In this document: positions 8,801 to 15,842 of the stretch, piece after piece
Layout of the letters: each line of letters opens with the position of its first letter
How positions within the stretch are numbered: the first letter of the stretch is position 1
Source of the DNA: CAZSNT01 sp964607765
Lineage (GTDB): Bacteria > Verrucomicrobiota > Lentisphaeria > Oligosphaerales > JABHEG01
NCBI GenBank assembly: GCA_964607765.1
Contig: CAZSNT010000087.1
Location: 1 to 41,491, forward strand
Length of the DNA: 41,491 nt
Direction: 5' to 3'
Notes under the pieces: generated by a model
What the model was told of the DNA's origin: nothing
The model's input: the letters and a program-made list of their open reading frames with translations, nothing else
Databases searched by the model: none
Translations under genes and position numbers: made by a program

Positions 8801-8988
8801 TAGGCTTTGCTGCCGGTCAGCTCCGACACGGGGTTCCCCTTGATCCCAGTCCACACTTCCTGGAGCACACCGGGGCTGCCTTCCAGGCCGGTCGTCGGTT
8901 CGGCCAAGGCGTAAGTGGCAGCCAACACTCCGACGACGGCCATCAAGCCGCCGCAGAGCAGAGCGTGGTAAGCATGCTGTTTCTGCAT
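5803..8988 (-). CDS. Exported PA14 / M60-type (enhancin-like) metallopeptidase
   Basis: 1061 aa. ATG 8988 has GGAGGA about 7 nt upstream on the minus strand. Residues 1-29 are a signal peptide (MQKQHAYHALLCGGLMAVVG and a further Ala-rich stretch). Residues about 33-185 are a PA14 domain (YSAILSPPASGAYTFWVAAD, AELWLSTD, GKYLIRVLHKEGGG). A helical spacer precedes an M60 catalytic region, with TGLYAAPGEVVTVTIP near 348-363 and the zinc motif HEHGH at 554-558 followed by Glu572 in GNIGES, as in the HExxH-x(8-28)-E signature. The region from about 740 is beta-rich: an Ig/cadherin-like piece (PSRGFRGRDTVPFTLTNQYG) and a module beginning about 835 that resembles an H-type lectin. M60 enzymes cleave mucin-like glycoproteins; that activity here is inferred. 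Secreted or surface-bound. It precedes the kinase gene by 112 nt. Confidence 0.88.
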   Translation of the reverse strand: MQKQHAYHALLCGGLMAVVGVLAATYALAEPTTGLEGSPGVLQEVWTGIKGNPVSELTGSKAYGKPPAQARILTEFAASDVGDDYGARYSAILSPPASGAYTFWVAADDSAELWLSTDAAPGNLRKIAFVASYVGEQEWTGRPSQKSSAVTLTEGGKYLIRVLHKEGGGGDHVAVAWESPGVARRVLGGAAVSVPQISKQLGTVLARARALEENVRRLSEIEPENVKAFLQGLQANDGKALAGELARLRKRVGKKPSSADRKQFAACVRLAAAFSPRPDSTISNPVARALLTMEDAHLKALSVDELAACGPHRAADAFGAIPAGAERVTVDLPLSSRDDKAAGEWVSTGLYAAPGEVVTVTIPAELTEHKLALLIGHQLSAKEKTTVYDCMPDTRRQFALDAPVTRAVSPHGGLLFVVVPKDVGLDQTPFRIAGAVRAPRFVLGVTSDEEWRRSVRQNPAPWGELVAPHIILLAHAPALRALDNPTALVAWWDANVSRHDGFYNHDRGMPFRMHVTHYPVRGVSTWPLYETKESVLNLLNLAKMRAYNDGLFLHEHGHHGDSGSMIFGNIGESTPNWAGYYMKGTWDDFAWKDTQETHMLALFDPNNSHHQEMTQDGWWTTKYTHYWSYPTTSLVVGYVEGFGWEAFKTAVHRFTHADDPVNKLPEFNTPPFKKKWWTVTAEDKKVLNQGKVDKWFIFLCEAAKHDVRPYFEHVCLRPSPEVAKRLDAMALPKWDLVYCPKRPVIVGVDEAVTIPSPLQYACAMSGELVLERTGKPEHGTLAESDDRPGHWVYTPSRGFRGRDTVPFTLTNQYGNVTAGTLEIFVAADAKNPRLYAGQLEDVSVDEWRSVRFPRSYRQPVVIASVVDEKDEKGKPIMVPRVAVRVRNVSPDGCEIGLAEAESEFDGVPRTLAWCVLEAGVYRRGESGITAEAGLVDMRPEQLSHEMSGLTRPYPGHIPMLRAARFGQVQTANAPGWSEFYWESVPLQCGYRFGAHHGLDTVARSAETIGFALLGQGLFQFGNQSVRVARTLTVEGTVLAQPRASLRDVRRRRRRELESRSG

Positions 8989-9026
8989 CGTGATCCTCCG
9001 CTGCTGTTTTGTCTCGCGAGCTATGG

Positions 9027-9055
9027 ACAGTACGCGATGTCCGACGAAAGGTCAA
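9027..9055 (-). promoter_or_regulatory. Candidate sigma-70 promoter for the M60 peptidase gene
   Basis: Read on the minus strand: -35 TTGACC (9055-9050), a 17-nt spacer, then -10 TACTGT (9032-9027). The -35 is 5/6 to consensus; the -10 keeps only the T-A-----T positions. The predicted start would lie roughly 30 nt ahead of the ATG at 8988. Confidence 0.4.
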
Positions 9056-9177
9056 TGGCAGACGGCCCGCATGTCCGGAAAACAGCCCTGCACTTGCCCG
9101 AGCATTCCCCCTGTCGCCCGCGTTTCCCGGACAACGGGCCGGAGGAAGTGCAGGCCGCCGGCTGGCGACGGATGGGG

Positions 9178-9206
9178 TTGGCAAAACGGTCCATCCGGGG
9201 TAGGAT
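9178..9206 (+). promoter_or_regulatory. Candidate sigma-70 promoter for the M24 peptidase gene
   Basis: -35 TTGGCA (9178-9183, 5/6), a 17-nt spacer and -10 TAGGAT (9201-9206, 4/6), 74 nt ahead of the ATG at 9280. Confidence 0.5.
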
Positions 9207-9279
9207 TGGATTGCGGTCAGGAGTGACGGGTCGGTAACGGCTCATTCGCTGTGAAGAGATTACGTGAAGGAGACTGTGC

Positions 9280-10428
9280 ATGCCGTCCAGTTTGCCCAAC
9301 GGGAAGCAGGCTGAGGCCGCTCGGTACCGTCGTCGTCGCCGCCACGTGTTCAAGGCGTCGGGGGCGGTGGACGCCGTGCTGGTCACGAACCGGCCCGATA
9401 TCCGGTATCTGTGCGGCTCGACCGAGGGGGCGAGTGCGCTGCTGCTGCGGCGGTCACAGGCCCTGGTTTACACGAGCCGGATGTTCGTCGTGCGTGTGAC
9501 GCGTGAGGCGCCCGGCGCCGATGTGCGGATTCCGCGGCGCGGCCTGTACAAGGCGGTTCGCACGCGACTGCTGCGCGGCAGGTTGTGCCGGCTTGGCTTC
9601 CAGCAGAACACGATGAGCGTGGCGCAGCATCGATCGCTGTGCGACGCAATCGAGGGAACGGGCCTGGAGCTCGTTCCGGTTGGCGATGTTGTCGTCGAAC
9701 AGCGCGCGGTGAAGGATGAGCTTGAAATCCGCACCATTCGCAAGGCTGTCCGGATCGCGGAGCGCGCGTTTCGCGAGTTGACGGGGCAGGGCGCGGACTA
9801 CTTTGTCGGTCGCTCCGAACTGGCACTGGCCGGCGAGCTGGACTACCGCATGCGCCTGGCCGGGGCCGACCGGCAGGCATTCCCCGGCGGCACAATCGTG
9901 GCTTCCGGCCCGAACAGCTTCAACTGCCATCATGTGCCCACAGCGCGCAAGGTCAAGCATGGCGAGCCCGTGCTCTTCGACTGGGGTGCGGAAGTGGCGG
10001 GCTACCGCAGCGACATCACGCGCGTGGTCTTTGTTGGCGCCGTGCACGAGACGATGCGCGAGATCTACGAGGTGGTCCGAAAGGCACACGACGCGGCTGT
10101 CGCCCTGATGAAGCCCGGCGTACGCTGTTACACCGTGGACGCGGCCGCGCGCAAGATCATCAACGACGCCGGTTACGCCAAGGAGTTCCGGCACGGTCTG
10201 GGGCACGGGATCGGGCTGGAAGTGCACGAGCGGCCCAATTTCGGCGGCAAACCCAAGACGGGCCGCGGCCGGGCGCTGCGCAAAGGCGTAGTCATAACCG
10301 TCGAGCCTGGCGTCTACCTGGAAGGGCTGGGCGGCGTGCGGATAGAGGACGATATCCTGGTCACCGCGAACGGTCACGAACGCCTCAATTCGCTGCCGCG
10401 CGCCCTGAACCGGATGGTCCTGCGGTAG
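9280..10428 (+). CDS. M24 family Xaa-Pro aminopeptidase
   Basis: 382 aa. The ATG follows GAAGGAGA at about 9263-9270. Residues 1-150 form the creatinase-like N-terminal domain, starting with a basic run RYRRRRRH. Residues 150-382 are the pita-bread catalytic domain. All five dinuclear metal ligands are visible: D234 (FDWGAE) and D245 (GYRSDITR), H309 (HGLGHGIGLEVHE), E342 (ITVEPGVYLE) and E356 (VRIEDD). The GLEVHE motif and C-terminal RIEDD place it with prolidases and aminopeptidase P rather than methionine aminopeptidase. Length is normal for the bacterial PepQ/PepP type. There is no signal peptide, so it acts in the cytoplasm on dipeptides or peptides with proline at position two. It is monocistronic by spacing. 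Confidence 0.93.
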   Translation: MPSSLPNGKQAEAARYRRRRRHVFKASGAVDAVLVTNRPDIRYLCGSTEGASALLLRRSQALVYTSRMFVVRVTREAPGADVRIPRRGLYKAVRTRLLRGRLCRLGFQQNTMSVAQHRSLCDAIEGTGLELVPVGDVVVEQRAVKDELEIRTIRKAVRIAERAFRELTGQGADYFVGRSELALAGELDYRMRLAGADRQAFPGGTIVASGPNSFNCHHVPTARKVKHGEPVLFDWGAEVAGYRSDITRVVFVGAVHETMREIYEVVRKAHDAAVALMKPGVRCYTVDAAARKIINDAGYAKEFRHGLGHGIGLEVHERPNFGGKPKTGRGRALRKGVVITVEPGVYLEGLGGVRIEDDILVTANGHERLNSLPRALNRMVLR

Positions 10429-10532
10429 CGCGCGACGGTTGCCTGATTTGCGACGGAAGCGACGGGCGTCGCTCCGCATCACGCTTCTGTCTGCCGGCCG
10501 GCAAACCGGTCAGTTATGTGAGGCACTCCGTG

Positions 10533-10614
10533 GCCCGGGTCTCCTGAGCCGGGTGTCTGGCGTCCCACGCGGGATACAGCTTACGGCAGCACACCCGGGT
10601 CAGAAAACCCGGGC
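10533..10614. repeat. Inverted pair of CCCGGG hairpins
   Basis: The left arm, 10533-10555, and the right arm, 10592-10614, are imperfect reverse complements (about 19 of 23 positions), and each arm can fold on itself. The right arm makes a perfect 7-bp stem CCCGGGT/ACCCGGG with loop CAGAAA (10594-10613). The left arm makes CCCGG/CCGGG with an imperfect inner stem. No T-run follows, so a factor-independent terminator is not supported. A small palindromic repeat of REP/BIME type is possible. Confidence 0.55.
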
Positions 10615-10685
10615 TGTGGGGAGACCGCGGTCCCCGCGCAGTTTCCCGCACGAGACTGGGGCAGCGTCGGTCATCGGCGCATGAC

Positions 10686-10714
10686 TTGACGTGGTGATCC
10701 GGGGACGATAGAGT
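10686..10714 (+). promoter_or_regulatory. Candidate sigma-70 promoter of the MoxR operon
   Basis: -35 TTGACG (10686-10691, 5/6), a 17-nt spacer, -10 TAGAGT (10709-10714, 4/6). It lies 48 nt ahead of the preferred ATG at 10762 and after the GC-rich hairpins. Later genes of the operon are packed with overlaps or short gaps, so this may drive all of them. Confidence 0.55.
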
Positions 10715-10761
10715 CTGCTGCCGTGGAGCGTGGGGCCCTTTTGTTGTGGAGGAGGGTGTTG

Positions 10762-13700
10762 ATGCCGACTTCGTTTCCCGTTTGTCGCTCGAGCTGTCCC
10801 GTTCTCGCCCTTGTCGTTCTGGGTCTGATCAGCGGCGTAGGCGCTCGTGCGCAGTCCCGGTACGCCGGCGGATTTGCGCAGCTTCGGCAGCTGGGACTCA
10901 TCGACACGCCAAACGCCAAATACATACGTTTCAGCACGGCGGGCAACTCCCGGGACTACTGGCGCGATGACCGTCTCCGGCGGCTGGTCGGTGTCGAGGC
11001 GAGCAAGGCCCTGACGGGGAATGCCTGGATCCTGACGATGCACGAGGACGGGACCGCGGACGCCGTGCTGATGTCTTCGCCGCTGCGGATCGGGGAGATG
11101 CGGCCTGCCGGCACGCCGGACACGTCGCGGACGGATGCAGCGGAGACGCCTCCCGAGGAGGAGGAACGCCGGCACCGGTACGCCTGGCAAGGGGACTGGG
11201 AAGAGGCGGACCTCGCTGCTGACCTGGCGACTCTCGTGGCGGCGCTGAGGCAGCGCAAAGCGGGGAAGCTGACCGTGCCGCGGGATCGGTACGGCAGGTT
11301 CGACGACGGTGATATCGATTGGGGCAGCGACGACGACGATGACGACGATGACGACGATGATGATGACGACGACACGAAGCTGGCCCCGGCCGAGGTGGAA
11401 CCGGATGTGCTGCTGCCGGTGTTTCTGTTGGCCGCCTATGCGCATCGAGCCGGACTGGAGTCTGAAGCGGATGCGCTGACCCAGGCCACGCTGGATCTGG
11501 CCGAGGACCCGCGCCTGGTCCTGCTCGAGGTGTATAACAGATTGGCGACCAAGCGTTACCAGGAGGCCTGGGACGGGTTCTGCAGTGACTGCGATTGGGG
11601 GAAGTTGCGCGAGCAGTTGCAGAGCACACTCGGAACCTTCAGTCGGGGTTGGAATCACGCCAAAGCGGCGGCGGAACTGGTGCGCCGAATCGAGGAACGG
11701 GTATCGCGGCTGGCAAAGGACGGCGCTCGTGTCGACGGGGTGTCCGAGGAGGAGTCAGCTCTGGTCGAGGCGATGGCGCGTTGTCCGCGTTTTTTGAGCG
11801 CCTCGGAGGTCCACGTGAATTGGTTGCTGTGCCCGCCGTACCAGCGTCGGCCGGACGAGGGCGACTGTCCGTTGTTCGGTATCACCCGCCGCCGGATACG
11901 TTCGGTACCGTTACTGATCGCGCTCGTGCCCGATGATTTGCTCATTCCGAGCCGCTCCGTTGGCGACCGCTACTCGTACTCGTCCCCGTCGTGGGACACG
12001 TTGGGCGACATGGAGGAGGAGCCCGTCGTGCAGTTCTGGCAGGAGAGGAAGCGCCCCGCGACGCGCGGCGAGCTGGCCAGAGCGCTTCTCACGCCTTTGC
12101 TGACGGGCATCGAGCGGGATGCGCGGCGTGAGCTCCGGAGCATGCCTGTTGCCGAGTTCCAGTCGCTGTGCCGCGGGTGGTACGAAGAGGCCAAGGCCAT
12201 GTCCCCGCAGGAGCTCGCGTTCCACTACCTGGAGCACGGCCATGACAACCAGACCAGAGAGGCCCTGGCTTTCCTCGTTCGTCTGTCCGAGGAGCCGGGA
12301 ATGATCGAGAGGCTGGAGGCGTGGCTCGGCGATCTGGCCGCGCCTCGGCGCATGGAGGCGGCGGAGGAGTACCTGCGGTTGCGTGGGGACAGTGCCAGAC
12401 CATTCGCGCGGCAGATACGGAAGAAGTTGGCGGACACACCGGCAGGCCGACAGCGCGAGTGGGAAGCGCGGCGGTTGCGTGAGCAGATCGCGCTGATGCT
12501 CTCGGAACAGTCGCTGGAGGACGCGTTGCGGGATCTGGGGTCGGACTCAACGACCAGGAACCGACTGTACCAGGCGATGGCGCGTGAGGTCCAACTCAGC
12601 TCGCGCGAGGATGTGATAGGGCAGATGCTGGCCGCTGTGCTGGCCGAGAAGGACGCCGGCAAGAAGGTCATGTTGCTCGAGAGTCTGAGCTATGCCGCGT
12701 ATGCAGAGCCTGAGCGTGCGCCGGATGCCGACAAGGCCCAGAGCGCTCTTCCCAATGACTGGCGTGATTGGGACCAGCCCGAAACGCTCCCGCCGCGTCC
12801 GCCTCGGCGTGAGGCGGAGAATGCGGTCAGGCTGGACGTTTCCCGGCATGCTGAGCACTGGAACACGCTGCTCGGTGAGCAGGCGCAAACCGCGGATTTG
12901 GATATGGACATGAGCGCTGCGGACGGCCTGGAGAGCCTTGCCGGCATGGCGGCGGGCGTTGTGCATCAGCTGTATCTGCCGCCGGAGGACATGGAGGCGG
13001 CCGAGCAGTCGCTTCGTCTGGACTTTCCCGTGCCGGGCTTCGAGGAACTGCTGGTTGCTCGTGCGAAGGCCATGGTCGCCGGTACGCCGGCGAAAGATCT
13101 GCCCGCATTCCCCGATCCTGCGCAGGTGTCAGCGGACCGGCTGAGTCAGGTCCGTGACGCGATCCGTGACTGTCCGGACGCGGACTTGGCCTCTGTGCTC
13201 GGCAGCTTGGCCTTGTCCGAGCGCATCGCCTTGGTCTACGAGCACGACCGCAAGATCGCCAAACGGCTCATACGAGCGGCAGAGCGCCTGGCGCCGCCAA
13301 CCGTGACAGGACTGCCGGAGAGGGAAGCCGGGCAATTCGGCGCGCTGGCAGGCCGTGCTCTGGATCGCAAACTGCTGGAAGAAATCTTCGAATTGACCAA
13401 GACCGCCGGTAAGCAAGGCATCGTGTTCAAAGGTGTGTTGACACGTCGGCCGTGGGAGGCCCGTGCCACGTTGGAAGTCACGACCGGCGAACCCGCGCCG
13501 CCACGCCACGTTCCTTACATGCTCCGCAGGAGGAAGCGCCGCGCCCCGCAGAAGAGCAAGGCCCAGGTGCTGGCAGTTCTGCCTTACCAGTACAGCGGGC
13601 AGCCGATGCTGATCCCGATCGAGGGCACGGAAGAGTCGGTCGCGAGCGACGGCGGCGACGGCCGGAAAGCCGCACCGCCGAACGGCATGCCGGCCGACAT

Positions 13701-13929
13701 GCTGGCCGACGCTCTGGAGGACATGCCGACGGATATCTCGGGGAGCTTCTGGCGTGGCTTCGACGAACTGCGCCGCAACAGGGAGGGGGCTCTGATGAAC
13801 CACGCCATCCGGTTCGGCGTCCTCAGCCCCGCGAGTTTCCACAAGCTGGTTGAGGAGGCGCAGAAAGAGATGCGTCAGATGGGGTTGGACGACGACTTTG
13901 GCGACGATTTTGGCGGCGAGATGTTCTAA
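10762..13929 (+). CDS. Large exported protein with poly-aspartate tract, unknown function
   Basis: I prefer ATG 10762 (1055 aa) because GGAGGAGGG lies at 10748-10756 and a signal peptide follows at once (CPVLALVVLGLISGVGARAQ). An upstream in-frame GTG at 10723 would put that ribosome-binding site inside the gene. After the signal peptide comes a region starting YAGGFAQLRQLGLIDTPNAK. An acidic linker with 15 consecutive Asp is encoded by mixed GAC/GAT codons at 11329-11373. The remainder is long, mainly helical and repeat-like, without a motif I recognise. The C-terminus is again acidic (DDDFGDDFGGEMF). It ends 20 nt before the MoxR gene and shares its promoter. The Asp tract could bind divalent cations, or be a flexible linker; both are guesses. 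Confidence 0.8.
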   Translation: MPTSFPVCRSSCPVLALVVLGLISGVGARAQSRYAGGFAQLRQLGLIDTPNAKYIRFSTAGNSRDYWRDDRLRRLVGVEASKALTGNAWILTMHEDGTADAVLMSSPLRIGEMRPAGTPDTSRTDAAETPPEEEERRHRYAWQGDWEEADLAADLATLVAALRQRKAGKLTVPRDRYGRFDDGDIDWGSDDDDDDDDDDDDDDDTKLAPAEVEPDVLLPVFLLAAYAHRAGLESEADALTQATLDLAEDPRLVLLEVYNRLATKRYQEAWDGFCSDCDWGKLREQLQSTLGTFSRGWNHAKAAAELVRRIEERVSRLAKDGARVDGVSEEESALVEAMARCPRFLSASEVHVNWLLCPPYQRRPDEGDCPLFGITRRRIRSVPLLIALVPDDLLIPSRSVGDRYSYSSPSWDTLGDMEEEPVVQFWQERKRPATRGELARALLTPLLTGIERDARRELRSMPVAEFQSLCRGWYEEAKAMSPQELAFHYLEHGHDNQTREALAFLVRLSEEPGMIERLEAWLGDLAAPRRMEAAEEYLRLRGDSARPFARQIRKKLADTPAGRQREWEARRLREQIALMLSEQSLEDALRDLGSDSTTRNRLYQAMAREVQLSSREDVIGQMLAAVLAEKDAGKKVMLLESLSYAAYAEPERAPDADKAQSALPNDWRDWDQPETLPPRPPRREAENAVRLDVSRHAEHWNTLLGEQAQTADLDMDMSAADGLESLAGMAAGVVHQLYLPPEDMEAAEQSLRLDFPVPGFEELLVARAKAMVAGTPAKDLPAFPDPAQVSADRLSQVRDAIRDCPDADLASVLGSLALSERIALVYEHDRKIAKRLIRAAERLAPPTVTGLPEREAGQFGALAGRALDRKLLEEIFELTKTAGKQGIVFKGVLTRRPWEARATLEVTTGEPAPPRHVPYMLRRRKRRAPQKSKAQVLAVLPYQYSGQPMLIPIEGTEESVASDGGDGRKAAPPNGMPADMLADALEDMPTDISGSFWRGFDELRRNREGALMNHAIRFGVLSPASFHKLVEEAQKEMRQMGLDDDFGDDFGGEMF
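11329..11373 (+). repeat. GAY trinucleotide tract coding for 15 Asp
   Basis: Fifteen consecutive GAC or GAT codons in frame inside the exported protein. The mixed codon use suggests the tract is selected at protein level or old enough to have diverged, rather than a fresh slippage expansion. Confidence 0.9.
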
Positions 13930-13949
13930 GAGAACAGGAAGGACGTATC

Positions 13950-14936
13950 ATGGCTGAGTCCGTTACATCCGTGTCGTGGGAGCAGGCGAAGGCGACGTTC
14001 CGCGCGCTGTGCGAAGAGATCGCCGGCGTGATTGTGGGCCAGAACGCGATCATCGATCAGATGCTCGTGGCGCTGCTTTGTAACGGGCATTGTCTGATCG
14101 TGGGCGTGCCTGGCCTGGCCAAGACGCTGCTGGTCAGCACGATGGGACAGATCCTGGGCCTGACGTTCCGGCGCATCCAGTTCACGCCGGACCTGATGCC
14201 GAGCGATATCATCGGGAGTGATATCCTGCAGCAGGAGGCGGGTACGGGCAACCGCTCGCTCGAGTTCTCGCCCGGGCCGGTCTTCGCCAATCTCATCCTG
14301 GCTGACGAGATCAATCGCACGCCGCCTAAGACACAGTCCGCGCTCCTGGAAGCGATGCAGGAACGGCAGGTCACCGTAGGCGGCCGCACCATGCCGCTGC
14401 AGGAGCCCTTCCTCGTGTTTGCCACACAGAACCCGATTGAGCACGAGGGCACGTACCCGCTGCCCGAGGCGCAGCTCGATCGGTTCTTCTTCAACCTGGT
14501 TATCAGCTACCCGGCGCTGGACGAGGAGCGTGACATCGTGCTGCGCACGACCGGGCACCGGGACGGCCAACCCAGGCAGGTGTTGAGTCCCGCCGAGATC
14601 ATTGCACTTCAGGACATGGCGCTGGACGTGCCCATGCCGGATCACGTGCTGGACACGATTCTGCGCATTGTGCACTCGACCCGACCCGAATCGACGCTGG
14701 CTCTGGACGACGTCAAGCAGTACGTGGCCTGGGGTGCCGGCCCGCGTGCGTCGCAGAACATCACCCGGGCCGCCAAAGCCCTGGCATTCCTGCGCGGGCA
14801 GCCTGCCGCATCGCTGGAAGAGGTGAAGGAGGTGGCGATGCCCGTGTTGCGTCACCGCGTGATCCCCAACTACAACGCGACCGGTGAAGGTGTGACTGTC
14901 GAACAGATCATCGAGGGAATACTCGCCGGGGTGTAG
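13950..14936 (+). CDS. MoxR-family AAA+ ATPase
   Basis: 328 aa; ATG 13950 follows AGGAAGGA. Cytoplasmic AAA+ ATPase of the MoxR class, which works as a chaperone-like activator of VWA-domain partners. Visible motifs are Walker A GVPGLAKT (52-59), Walker B LILADEINR (about 115-123), sensor 1 FATQNPIEHEGTYPLPEAQLDRF in pieces FATQNP and PEAQLDRFFF, and a sensor 2-like arginine in GPRAS. The order MoxR, DUF58, BatA-like and VWA protein that follows is the standard context of this family in many phyla. Length is typical. Confidence 0.95.
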   Translation: MAESVTSVSWEQAKATFRALCEEIAGVIVGQNAIIDQMLVALLCNGHCLIVGVPGLAKTLLVSTMGQILGLTFRRIQFTPDLMPSDIIGSDILQQEAGTGNRSLEFSPGPVFANLILADEINRTPPKTQSALLEAMQERQVTVGGRTMPLQEPFLVFATQNPIEHEGTYPLPEAQLDRFFFNLVISYPALDEERDIVLRTTGHRDGQPRQVLSPAEIIALQDMALDVPMPDHVLDTILRIVHSTRPESTLALDDVKQYVAWGAGPRASQNITRAAKALAFLRGQPAASLEEVKEVAMPVLRHRVIPNYNATGEGVTVEQIIEGILAGV

Positions 14937-14966
14937 CCGGAAGACGTGCGGCTCAGAGGGAAACAC

Positions 14967-15842
14967 ATGGAGCGTTCGCGGTTCAAATACCTCCGGCCGG
15001 AGGACATCCGGCAGCTCGACAGCTTCGAGTTCGCGCCAAAGGCGCTGGTGGACGGCTGGCACGCCGGGCGGCATCAGGCCCGGACACGCGGCACGTCAAC
15101 CGAGTTCCGGGACTACCGGGAATACGCGCCGGGCGATGATCTGCGCCAGATCGATTGGCGGGTCTACGCCCGCTTGGACCGCTATTTCCTGCGGACTTAC
15201 GATCAGGAGACGAACATGACCGGGTACGTGCTGCTCGACAGCAGCGCGTCCATGGGTTTCGGCGCGCCGATAACGAAGCTGGAGTACGCGTCATTCTTCT
15301 CCGCTGCGCTGGCGTACCTCATAACACGCCATGGCGACCGCGTCTCACTCGAGACATTCGATGCGGGGATCCGCACGTTCTTCCCGCCCGGCAGCACGAG
15401 CCGACACCTGCACAGCCTTCTGCACGCGCTGGAAGACAACCAACCTGGAAGCCGAACGTCCCTGGCGCAGGCGCTGCGCAAGTCGTTCCCGCTGTTCCGG
15501 CGTCGCGGTATTCTGGTCGTGCTCTCGGACTTCTTCGATGACCCGCCCGGCATCTTCTCCGCGCTGAGCCCGTTTCTCCACGCGGGCTTCCGCATATTCC
15601 TGCTGCACGTCCTGGACCGGGCGGAGTTCCAGCTTCCGGGCGACAGGCTGATTGCATACCGGGATCTGGAGGACGGGCGGCGCGTGGTCGCTCATCCTGA
15701 CGCGATCCGGGACCGCTACCAAGGCGCGTTGCGCGAGCACATCGACCACCTGCGCGAGCTGTCCGCTCGCCGGCAGGTCACGTACACGGTGGTCCGGACT
15801 GACCGGTCGTTCTACGATCTCCTGGGGTTGTTTTCAGAATGA
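14967..15842 (+). CDS. DUF58 protein with VWA-like MIDAS
   Basis: I prefer ATG 14967 (291 aa), with AGAGGG at 14955-14960; an in-frame GTG at 14946 would add seven residues. The DUF58 signature TEFRDYREYAPGDDLRQIDW spans residues about 45-64, followed by VYARLDRYFLRTY. A VWA-like domain follows, with the MIDAS sequence D91-S-S-A-S95 and VVLSDFFDDP. It is cytoplasmic and is expected to partner the MoxR ATPase encoded just upstream. Its stop overlaps the next start (ATGA at 15839-15842), indicating translational coupling. Confidence 0.93.
   Translation: MERSRFKYLRPEDIRQLDSFEFAPKALVDGWHAGRHQARTRGTSTEFRDYREYAPGDDLRQIDWRVYARLDRYFLRTYDQETNMTGYVLLDSSASMGFGAPITKLEYASFFSAALAYLITRHGDRVSLETFDAGIRTFFPPGSTSRHLHSLLHALEDNQPGSRTSLAQALRKSFPLFRRRGILVVLSDFFDDPPGIFSALSPFLHAGFRIFLLHVLDRAEFQLPGDRLIAYRDLEDGRRVVAHPDAIRDRYQGALREHIDHLRELSARRQVTYTVVRTDRSFYDLLGLFSE

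Larger units (their letters stand above)
8989..9279. promoter_or_regulatory. Divergent intergenic control region
   Basis: 291 nt between the M60 peptidase (minus) and the M24 peptidase (plus). It contains one candidate promoter for each gene (listed separately). Between them lie two long-range inverted repeats: GTCCGG at 9073-9078 with CCGGAC at 9127-9132, and CCTGCACTT at 9087-9095 with AAGTGCAGG at 9146-9154. The two pairs interleave rather than nest. I see no convincing gene here; the short open frames have no Shine-Dalgarno sequence and no recognisable protein. Confidence 0.5.
10429..10761. other. Intergenic region with GC-rich inverted repeats and a promoter
   Basis: 333 nt before the long operon. 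It holds the paired hairpin element at 10533-10614, a palindrome GACCGCGGTC at about 10622-10631, and a candidate promoter at 10686-10714. I see no gene in it. Confidence 0.5.
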
